DNA of 64,000 nt, from NCBI GenBank assembly GCA_963833745.1, contig CAWHZD010000007.1, positions 310,001 to 374,000 of the forward strand. The letters are read 5' to 3'. How positions within the stretch are numbered: position 1 is the first letter of the stretch; every line of letters starts with the position of its first letter. Positions 53,615-60,261 of this stretch are shown here, piece by piece. Both the position numbers and the translations under genes were made by a program. A model generated the notes under the pieces. That model did no database searches and was not told the DNA's origin. It worked only from the letters and a program-made list of their open reading frames with translations. The DNA comes from AP-15 sp963833745 (GTDB lineage: Bacteria; Pseudomonadota; Alphaproteobacteria; ATCC43930; CGMCC-115725).

Positions 53615-54127
53615 TCAGCGCCGCCGGCGCAGCAACAGATAAAGTGCGCCGGCGCCGCCATGACGGGGCTGGGCCGCGGCGACCGCCAGGATGCGGCGGC
53701 GCAGCCCGGCCTCCGCGAGCCAGCGCGGCACCGCACGCTTCAATACGCCCGGACCGTCGGGACCGAAGCCGCGCCCGGTGATCACCAAAACACAGCGCTG
53801 GCCGCCCCGACAGCAGGCCTCGACAAATTCGATCAGCTCGCGATGCGCTTCGGCCTGAGTGCGGCCATGCAGATCGAGCCGCGCCTCGATCGGATGGAGG
53901 CCGCGTTTAAGGCGCTCGGCATTGGCGCGGTCGATGCCGGCGAACCGCTCGACGGGCACCGCGTCGGTCGGCACCGGAGAGCTCGGCGGGGCGCGCGGCG
54001 GCTCGGGCGGCGCTGCCGGTGCAGCCAGGGCGAGCCGCCCAGGCAACGGGGTCACGTCGCGCATCGCCTCGGCCCAGATCCCGCGGTCCTTGAACACCGG
54101 CACGCGATTACCCGCTTGCTTCGCCAT
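53615..54127 (-). CDS. Smr-domain DNA nuclease-like protein
   Basis: A 170-residue protein with an N-terminal disordered, Pro/Ala-rich part and a C-terminal Smr domain: LDLHGRTQAEAHRELIEFVE, with the conserved LDLHG, then VLVITGRGFGPDGPGVLKRA and the closing HGGAGALYLLL. Smr domains nick DNA or bind branched DNA or RNA. The opening includes VFKDRGIWAEAMRDVTPLPG, the usual alphaproteobacterial leader. In related genomes this gene lies next to mltA; here lutABC and mazEF lie between. Its start overlaps the lutC stop by 20 bp. Confidence 0.88.
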   Translation of the reverse strand: MAKQAGNRVPVFKDRGIWAEAMRDVTPLPGRLALAAPAAPPEPPRAPPSSPVPTDAVPVERFAGIDRANAERLKRGLHPIEARLDLHGRTQAEAHRELIEFVEACCRGGQRCVLVITGRGFGPDGPGVLKRAVPRWLAEAGLRRRILAVAAAQPRHGGAGALYLLLRRRR

Positions 54128-54836
54128 CCTTCGCGTCCCGGCGGTTTTCGACGACGAGGATATGGAGACGGCGAGGCCCGTGTGCACCCAGCACGATGCG
54201 CTGCTCGATGTCCCCGGTGCGCGACGGCCCGGTGATGAAGTTGACGGTGCGCGGCAGAGCCGAACCTGGATCAGCTAAGACGGCCGCAATGGCGCGCAGG
54301 CGGTCCCAGCCATCCTCGTAGGTCGCGACCACCTGATCGGCATGGACCAGAACGATATGCGTGTCGGGCAGAAAATTGAGGGTGGTGGGCGTCTGTGCAC
54401 CCGAGACCAACATCAAGGTGCCGGTCTCGGCGACGGCCGCGAAGCACGGGGTCACACTGACGACGTCCGCGGCTCGCGCCGATCCGCGGCGGATGCGCAG
54501 CAGCGGCCGCGATCCCCAGGGGATATCGTCGAGGCTCCGGTCGGGCGCCATCGCCAGCTCGGCCGGAAGGTTTTCGGCGGCAAGGTAATGGGCCACCGCT
54601 TCCGGAACCGCCGCCGGTGAGGGCACCCGCGCCACCGTCGCCTGCACGTCCTCCGCCATTGCTGCGAACAAATCGACCCGGCCGGCATGGTCGAGGGCCG
54701 TCGCCCGTTGCGGGATCAAGTTGCGGCGATGCGCCGCGACCTGCGCGTGCAGCTCCGCTTGCCGCTGCGGCGCGAGCGGTCCCCGCTTCAGCGAGCTGCG
54801 GATGCCGGCAAGAATGGCGTCGCGCGCCGCGTTCAC
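54108..54836 (-). CDS. lutC: LutC/YkgG-family lactate utilization protein
   Basis: A 242-residue third subunit of the LutABC L-lactate dehydrogenase system. The family core reads VSVTPCFAAVAETGTLMLVS, the central THIVLVHADQVVATYEDGWD, and ALPRTVNFITGPSRTGDIEQ, then GAHGPRRLHILVVENR. The GTG start at 54836 overlaps the lutB stop as GTGA, so it is translationally coupled. It is the last gene of lutA-lutB-lutC and is followed by smr. Function of the subunit is not known in detail; genetically it is needed for lactate use in Bacillus. Confidence 0.9.
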   Translation of the reverse strand: MNAARDAILAGIRSSLKRGPLAPQRQAELHAQVAAHRRNLIPQRATALDHAGRVDLFAAMAEDVQATVARVPSPAAVPEAVAHYLAAENLPAELAMAPDRSLDDIPWGSRPLLRIRRGSARAADVVSVTPCFAAVAETGTLMLVSGAQTPTTLNFLPDTHIVLVHADQVVATYEDGWDRLRAIAAVLADPGSALPRTVNFITGPSRTGDIEQRIVLGAHGPRRLHILVVENRRDAKDGEASG

Positions 54837-56266
54837 CGGTGCTCTCCGCCTCTGTTGCGCTTGGCCCACAGGCGGTGAAAGCTGCCGCCTTCGGGCGCCG
54901 GCATGTCGCGCACCCCGGTCCACCCGGCTGACAACGGCAGGCTGCGAAACCGGCCGCGGCGGCCGCCGGCCCAGCCGAGCGCGCGGCTCGCAATCTCGGT
55001 GAGCGCATGGTAGAGCGCTGGACGGCGCGCGACCCATGCCCATGCCGACAACCCGGTTCGCCACACCGGCGGCGTCAGCTTTTTCGCGAACTCGCGCTCG
55101 CGCCAATGGCGCAGCATCTTCGGCAGCGGGATCTTGACCGGGCACACGCTCTCGCAACGCCCGCATAACGTCGAGGCGTTGGGTAATGATGCCGCCTCTT
55201 CGATGCCGATAAGGCTCGGCGTCAATACCGCCCCCATCGGGCCGGGGTAAACCCAGCCATAGGCATGACCGCCGACCGCGGCAAAGACCGGGCAGTGGTT
55301 CATGCACGCGCCACAGCGGATGCAACGCAGCATATCGTGGAACTCACCACCCAACATCCGACTTCGCCCGTTGTCGAGCAAGACCACGTGATAGGCCTGC
55401 GGTCCGTCGAGATCGCCGGTCCGGCGCGGACCGGTCGACACGGTCGTGTAGGACGAGAATTCTTGGCCTGTAGCCGAGCGTGCCAGCAGCCGGAGCAAGG
55501 TGGCGGCGTCCTCGAAAGTCGGCACCAGCTTTTCGAGGCTCGCCACGACGATATGGACGCGCGGCAAGGTCTGGGTCAGGTCGCCATTGCCCTCGTTGGT
55601 GACGATGATGCTGGAGCCGGTTTCGGCGACCAGAAAATTGGCGCCGGTGATGCCGACATCGGCGGCAAGAAATTGCGGGCGCAGCAAGGCGCGCGCCTCG
55701 TCGCACAGTTGGCGCGGTTCGGACAGCGGCCGACTTGGATCGAGCGCGCGATGTGCGCCGCGAAAAGTGTCGGCGACCTGCTCCTTGACCAGATGCATCG
55801 CCGGCGCGATCAGATGGCTCGGGGGCTCGTCACGCAGCTGGATGATGTATTCGCCGAGATCGGTCTCGACCGGGGTGATGTCGTGCCGTTTGAGAAAATC
55901 GTTGAGACCGATTTCCTCCGCGATCATCGACTTGCCTTTGGTGACGGTCTTGGCGCCGGCGGCGCGGCAAACCGCCAGCACCGCATCGCACGCCTCCTCC
56001 GGGGTGCACGCCCAATGCACCGAGCCGCCCGTCGCAACGACGTTCTGCTCGTAAAGCTCGAGGTAAAAGTCGAGATGGGCGAGGGTGTGCTCCTTGATCT
56101 CGCGGCCGACATCGCGCATTGCCTCGAATTCGGGGAGCTTTGCTACGACCTCGCGGCGGCGCAGCGGAAAACCGCGCTGCGTCATGATCGCGAGCGCCTG
56201 CTGCAGATTGGGGTCGGCGAGCCCCGCGCGAGCGTTCGCGATGAAATCGCGGCTGGTCGGATGCAT
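54833..56266 (-). CDS. lutB: LutB/LldF-type iron-sulfur lactate oxidation protein
   Basis: A 477-residue oxidoreductase with two [4Fe-4S] motifs, CIRCGACMNHCPV (about 318-330) and CGRCESVCPVKIP (about 370-382). The N-terminal part has AGAKTVTKGKSMIAEEIGLN, AADVGITGANFLVAETGSSI and TNEGNGDLTQTLPRVHIVVA, and TGPRRTGDLDGPQAYHVVLL follows. This is the LutB/LldF/LldE-system electron carrier that oxidises L-lactate to pyruvate with LutA and LutC. The cysteines are complete. It lies 5 bp downstream of lutA. Confidence 0.95.
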   Translation of the reverse strand: MHPTSRDFIANARAGLADPNLQQALAIMTQRGFPLRRREVVAKLPEFEAMRDVGREIKEHTLAHLDFYLELYEQNVVATGGSVHWACTPEEACDAVLAVCRAAGAKTVTKGKSMIAEEIGLNDFLKRHDITPVETDLGEYIIQLRDEPPSHLIAPAMHLVKEQVADTFRGAHRALDPSRPLSEPRQLCDEARALLRPQFLAADVGITGANFLVAETGSSIIVTNEGNGDLTQTLPRVHIVVASLEKLVPTFEDAATLLRLLARSATGQEFSSYTTVSTGPRRTGDLDGPQAYHVVLLDNGRSRMLGGEFHDMLRCIRCGACMNHCPVFAAVGGHAYGWVYPGPMGAVLTPSLIGIEEAASLPNASTLCGRCESVCPVKIPLPKMLRHWREREFAKKLTPPVWRTGLSAWAWVARRPALYHALTEIASRALGWAGGRRGRFRSLPLSAGWTGVRDMPAPEGGSFHRLWAKRNRGGEHR

Positions 56267-56271
56267 CTGCG

Positions 56272-57036
56272 CTATCGCGTCCCACCGATCGGCGGGGCGT
56301 CGCCGACCATCCCGGCCAAAACTTCGGCAACGTGCCGCACCTCAACCGACCGCCCCTGGCGAAAGAGCTTGCCGGCAATGTTCAGCAGGCAGCCGAGATC
56401 GCCGGCCAGTACCGCGTCGGCGCCGGTCGCGGCGATGTCGTCGGCCTTGTCGGCGACCATCTTGTCGGAAATTTCGGGATATTTGACGGAAAACGTGCCG
56501 CCGAAGCCGCAGCACACCTCCGCTCCCGGCAGCTCGCGCAGCTCCAGCCCTTCGACCGATGCGAGCAACCCGCGCGGCTGCTCCCTGACACCCAGCTCGC
56601 GCAGGCCCGAGCAGGCATCGTGATAGGTCGCGACCCGCTGCCATCGCGCCGGCACTTCGTGCATGCCGCAGACGTCAACCAGAAATGAGACCAGTTCCCA
56701 AGTCCGCGCGGCCAGCTCCTGCGCGCGCGGCAGAGTATTGAGGTCGTCGGCGAACATTTCCGGGTAATGCTGACGGATCATCCCGGCGCACGAGCCCGAC
56801 GGGGCAACGACGTAGTCATAGGGGGCGAAGGCATCGATAACCTGCAACCCGATCAACCTGGCATTGGCGCGGTCACCCGAATTGTAGGCGGGCTGGCCGC
56901 AGCAGGTCTGCGCCCGCGGCACCTCGACCGTGCAGCCGGCCTGTTCGAGCAATCTGACCGCGGCAAACCCAATGGTCGGCCGGAACAGATCGACCAGGCA
57001 CGTCACAAACAACGCCACCCGCGGCTCTTCGGCCAT
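56272..57036 (-). CDS. lutA: LutA-type (Fe-S)-binding lactate oxidation protein
   Basis: A 254-residue protein with two cysteine-rich domains: RAQTCCGQPAYNSGDRANAR, APSGSCAGMIRQHYPEMF, HDACSGLRELGVREQPRGLL and GAEVCCGFGGTFSVKYPEIS. These CCG-type domains bind a non-cubane Fe-S cluster as in heterodisulfide-reductase subunits. It opens the lutABC operon. The ATG at 57036, preceded by GAG, gives AEEPRVALFVTCLVDLFRPT; a longer start at 57051 is possible. No LutR or LctP/LldP gene is next to the operon. The 130-bp gap to mazE is shared by two divergent promoters. Confidence 0.93.
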   Translation of the reverse strand: MAEEPRVALFVTCLVDLFRPTIGFAAVRLLEQAGCTVEVPRAQTCCGQPAYNSGDRANARLIGLQVIDAFAPYDYVVAPSGSCAGMIRQHYPEMFADDLNTLPRAQELAARTWELVSFLVDVCGMHEVPARWQRVATYHDACSGLRELGVREQPRGLLASVEGLELRELPGAEVCCGFGGTFSVKYPEISDKMVADKADDIAATGADAVLAGDLGCLLNIAGKLFRQGRSVEVRHVAEVLAGMVGDAPPIGGTR

Positions 57037-57138
57037 TCGGCTGCTCCACATCTCGACACAGGATCGGAAATTAGGCGCCAAGCACCGATCAGATCAATCG
57101 AGCGCCGTTTGGCTTGCGCCCGAAGGGGTCTGACATTA

Positions 57139-57152
57139 GGTTACATGTAACC
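57139..57152. promoter_or_regulatory. Perfect 14-bp palindrome upstream of mazE
   Basis: GGTTACATGTAACC is a perfect 14-bp inverted repeat ending 13 bp before the mazE ATG and directly abutting its ribosome-binding site (AAGGAG at 57155-57160). Toxin-antitoxin operons are usually autoregulated by antitoxin binding such a site, so this is the likely operator. Confidence 0.65.
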
Positions 57153-57165
57153 AAAAGGAGCGAAC

Positions 57166-57393
57166 ATGGCAACGCGCGCAAGCTCCAGATCTTCCCGCGA
57201 TAAGGTCAGGGCATATCGTCAAAGAATGCGCGAGCGCGGATTGCGGCCGATCCAAATCTGGGTCCCCGACGTGCGCTCGGCTGACTTCACGGCCGAAGCA
57301 CGTAAGCAGTCGATCGCGGTTGCGACAAGCATCCTTGCCCAAGAAGACCAGGATTTTGTCGACGCGATCACCGATCGGAGCGGGGGCGCGTGA
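57166..57393 (+). CDS. mazE: MazE-family antitoxin (DUF3018 type)
   Basis: A 75-residue antitoxin. The N-terminal basic segment SSRDKVRAYRQRMRERGLRP is the DNA-binding part, and the middle IQIWVPDVRSADFTAEARKQ plus the end QEDQDFVDAITDRS form the toxin-binding tail. An AAGGAG ribosome-binding site precedes the ATG and a palindrome lies before it. It overlaps the mazF start by GTGA. The gene is intact although the toxin frame is broken. Confidence 0.88.
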   Translation: MATRASSRSSRDKVRAYRQRMRERGLRPIQIWVPDVRSADFTAEARKQSIAVATSILAQEDQDFVDAITDRSGGA

Positions 57394-57750
57394 AACGCGG
57401 CGAAATCTGGACGGTGGCCGGCGGCACCGATTACGCCGGGAAGCCTCGTCCCGCGGCGATCCTGCAAGACGACCGGTTCGACATGACGGATTCGGTGACA
57501 ATTTGCGGAATTCACCACCGATCCCACGCAAGCGCCGTATATCCGCGTTGCGATCGAACCCAGTAACGTGAACGGGTTAAGTGCCGCGTGTCGGCTGATG
57601 ATCGACAAGATCACAACCGTTCGAAGGGCCCGGCTCGGGGTCCGTGTAGGCCGGCTTGCCGACGAGGACATCGCGCGGCTGAACAGCGCCGTTCTGGTCT
57701 TTCTCGGGATTGCCGGCCGGACGATCCGACATCAACCGGCAGTCCGATAG
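57390..57750 (+). CDS. mazF: MazF-family toxin (endoribonuclease); frame broken by one extra base
   Basis: The frame begins MKRGEIWTVAGGTDYAGKPR, then PAAILQDDRFDMTDSVTIC, the usual MazF opening. It then shifts at GCGGAATTCACC (57505-57516): dropping one A gives FTTDPTQAPYIRVAIEPSNV and MIDKITTVRRARLGVRVGRL, ending DEDIARLNSAVLVFLGIAG. The whole is 361 bp (3n+1), restoring 119 residues. Reading without the fix gives a 58-residue stub that cannot act. MazF cuts RNA at short motifs. The GTG start overlaps mazE. If the lesion is real, the toxin is dead while its antitoxin remains. Confidence 0.85.
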
Positions 57751-57762
57751 CTTGTTGGCGAC

Positions 57763-59004
57763 TCACCGGCGCGCCTCTTCGGTAGCGAGCCGACCGGCGA
57801 GAGGCCGCGGCAGCAACAGCCAGTAGCGGCCGCGCGCGTCCATCTCCCCGGCTCGGTCGCCGGCGGCGCTGCCGGCGCCCCAGAACAAATCGCCGCGCAC
57901 CGGGCCTTTGATGGCGCCGCCGGCATCCTGGGCGACGACGAGCCCCCGCACCGGCAGGTTCGCGATGAACTGCTCGTCGGCCGCGAGCCAAACCGGCACG
58001 CCAAGCGGAATATATGTGCGATCGACCGCCAGGCTACGCTCCGGCGTCAGCCCGACCTGCTCGGCACCAATCGGGGCGTCACCCTTGACGACACGGAAGA
58101 AGACATAGGACGGGTCCTCGCGCCGCAGCGCCGCACCGGCTTCGGGATGGGTCTGCATCCACGTCCGGATCGAGGCCATCGTCAGCTTCTCGCGCGGGAT
58201 CTGGCCGCGTTCGATCAACCGGCGCCCGACAGCGACATAGGGCAGCCCGTTCTGTCCGTCGTAACCGACGCGAACCACCTGGCCATCCTCCAGGCGAATT
58301 CGTCCCGAGCCCTGGATCTGCAGAAAAAACGCGTCGATCGGATCATCGACCCAGAACAATTCGAGGCTGCGACCGGCAAGCGCGCCCTTCTCGATTTCTG
58401 CTCGTGAGTACCGCGGACCCGAGCCGAGATCCGGCGGCCGCCGATAGATGGGAATTTGGTAACGCCCATGGCGATGACGCGAACCGTTCAGCTCGATCTC
58501 GAAATAGCCGGTGAAGAGACCCTCGGCATCGCCGTAATCGGCGACGGCCATCGGGACGAACGCGCTTTCGAAATATCTCCGAGCGGCGGCGGCATCGCCG
58601 GCAGGCACCGCGGCTCCCTGGCGGCAGACCGCCAGCCAGTCCTCGACCCGCCCGTAGTCGATACCGCTGTTGACCGGCCCGAACGCCGCCTTTTCGGGTG
58701 CTTTCGCCAGCCTCATGCACGATTTGAGAAAGGCCGGCAATGGCGCTGCCAAGTCGTCACCGGCCCAGCCGGGTAGTTCGTCAAATCCGACAGGTTTCAA
58801 GTTCAGCCGCGGCGGGCCGGCATCGCGGGTGACGGCGATCGCCAAAACCCAGGCGAAGACGATGAGCGCTCCCGGCCGCAGCCGGCGGCGCCAGAGGTCA
58901 GCCGCTGCTGGTGGCGACGAGCATCCAGTTTGGGTCAGCGGACCGGGTATCTCGGGCAAACGTCCAGTAATCGGTTTTCTCGACCGGGTGCTCGGGATCG
59001 CCAT
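57763..59004 (-). CDS. mltA: Membrane-bound lytic murein transglycosylase A
   Basis: An MltA-domain protein: FTGYFEIELNGSRHRHGRYQ, GRSLELFWVDDPIDAFFLQI, QGSGRIRLEDGQVVRVGYDG, and the 3D-type YIPLGVPVWLAADE and QDAGGAIKGPVRGDLFWGAG, with its conserved Asp residues. It cleaves peptidoglycan glycan strands. A hydrophobic anchor (GALIVFAWVLAIAVTRD) sits near residues 45-60 of the frame shown. The only ATG in frame is at 59004, inside the Tim44-like gene by 107 bp; a non-ATG start near 58881 may be the true one. Same-strand partner is the Tim44-like gene. Confidence 0.88.
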   Translation of the reverse strand: MAIPSTRSRKPITGRLPEIPGPLTQTGCSSPPAAADLWRRRLRPGALIVFAWVLAIAVTRDAGPPRLNLKPVGFDELPGWAGDDLAAPLPAFLKSCMRLAKAPEKAAFGPVNSGIDYGRVEDWLAVCRQGAAVPAGDAAAARRYFESAFVPMAVADYGDAEGLFTGYFEIELNGSRHRHGRYQIPIYRRPPDLGSGPRYSRAEIEKGALAGRSLELFWVDDPIDAFFLQIQGSGRIRLEDGQVVRVGYDGQNGLPYVAVGRRLIERGQIPREKLTMASIRTWMQTHPEAGAALRREDPSYVFFRVVKGDAPIGAEQVGLTPERSLAVDRTYIPLGVPVWLAADEQFIANLPVRGLVVAQDAGGAIKGPVRGDLFWGAGSAAGDRAGEMDARGRYWLLLPRPLAGRLATEEARR

Positions 59005-59578
59005 CGACGATGCTGCCGTCCATCGCCCGCGTCACGCTGATTTGATGGGATACGAGCTTGACCGTCACGCGCGCCGTCCGCCCGGCCATGTCGGCCTCGA
59101 CGATTGCGGCATCGTCGAGTTTGAGGTCGCGGGTGTCGACAGTCTCCTTTGCCGCCACCCGCTCGTCGATTGTCTGGGCGAAGGGGCCGAAGACTTCGTC
59201 GCTCAGCAACGGCCGCAACGCCTCCTTGTCGGCCTTGGCGAAGGCGGTAACGATCATCTCGAACGCAAGCCGCACCCCTTCGAGAAACTGGGGCGGGTCG
59301 AAGCTCAGGTCGGCACGCTGTATGTTGTTCAGCCCCCCAGCCGACGCATCGGCAGGCTTCGCAGCTATCGCCGAGATCGCCGTAACCTTGTCCCCGTCAC
59401 CGGGCGTCGCCACCTTGTCGGGACCGGGTTTGTCGGAAACCGGCGCCGGCCGCCGCGTGAAAAGCTCTCGCCGCCGCTCGTTTCCGGTGCGCCGCCCGAG
59501 TACGCTGCGCAGTCGCAAAACGAGAAATGCAGCGATCATCGCGAAAAGGATGATGTCGAAATATTGAAAATCACCCAT
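58898..59578 (-). CDS. Tim44-like domain protein (TimA type)
   Basis: A 226-residue inner-membrane protein. The N-terminal helix DIILFAMIAAFLVLRLRSVL anchors it, a linker follows, and a Tim44-like domain (about 90-226) holds FDPPQFLEGVRLAFEMIVTA, SDEVFGPFAQTIDERVAA, ADMAGRTARVTVKLVSHQIS and VEKTDYWTFARDTRSADPNW. Tim44-like bacterial proteins are thought to work at the membrane in protein handling. It is in its usual place between fxsA (divergent) and mltA. Confidence 0.88.
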   Translation of the reverse strand: MGDFQYFDIILFAMIAAFLVLRLRSVLGRRTGNERRRELFTRRPAPVSDKPGPDKVATPGDGDKVTAISAIAAKPADASAGGLNNIQRADLSFDPPQFLEGVRLAFEMIVTAFAKADKEALRPLLSDEVFGPFAQTIDERVAAKETVDTRDLKLDDAAIVEADMAGRTARVTVKLVSHQISVTRAMDGSIVDGDPEHPVEKTDYWTFARDTRSADPNWMLVATSSG

Positions 59579-59692
59579 CGTCTGGCGCGTCCTGCCCACC
59601 ATCCGGCAACGGCCGGCGACCGGCCCTTGCATGCACTTACGATCAGATAGGGGGCCGCCGATGCCACGACAAGCGCGTCCGGTAGCTGACCC

Positions 59693-60139
59693 ATGACGCG
59701 GATGTTGCAATTCGCGCTGCCGGCATACCTGCTGCTCGAAGCCATCGTCACCTTGCAGGTAGCGGCGGCGCTGGGGGTTGGGAAAACCCTGCTCCTTCTC
59801 CTGTTGGGAGTGGCCGCTGGAATCGCCGTTTTGCGGCGGGAGCAATTCTCGATCTTGACGCGGCTGCGTCGTACTGTTGCCTCGGGAGCACCGGCTCTGC
59901 CCGCCTTGCTCGACGGGGCGGTGCGCGCGGTTGCGGGCGCCCTGCTGATCGTGCCCGGTTTCATTAGCGACGTCGTGGCGCTCGCACTGCTGATCCCGGG
60001 GTTCCGGCGACGGTTTGTGCGGTGGGTTTCGGCAGCTCTCGGCCACGATCCCACAGATCCCCGCGTGATCGAGGGCGATTACCGCCCGATCGACGATCCG
60101 GCCCTTCCGGCGGCGCCACGGGAACGTTGGAGATCCTGA
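59693..60139 (+). CDS. fxsA: FxsA family membrane protein
   Basis: A 148-residue small membrane protein with hydrophobic segments LQFALPAYLLLEAIVTLQVA, KTLLLLLLGVAAGIAVLRRE and AVRAVAGALLIVPGFISDVV, and the FxsA hallmark GxLLIVPGFISDxVALALLI. The polar C-terminus (HDPTDPRVIEGDYRPIDDP) is also typical. FxsA can reduce F exclusion of phage T7 in E. coli; its normal role is unknown. It is divergent from the Tim44-like gene across about 115 bp. Confidence 0.9.
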   Translation: MTRMLQFALPAYLLLEAIVTLQVAAALGVGKTLLLLLLGVAAGIAVLRREQFSILTRLRRTVASGAPALPALLDGAVRAVAGALLIVPGFISDVVALALLIPGFRRRFVRWVSAALGHDPTDPRVIEGDYRPIDDPALPAAPRERWRS

Positions 60140-60261
60140 CCCGGCACGGACAAGCCGAAGTCAACCGCCTCGATTCCGTGACGAGACAGCATCCCGGCAT
60201 TCGGGATCCCCGTCGCCGGCCGGTTTGCCACTATCTCTGCAGCTGCGCCGGCCCGCCCGCT

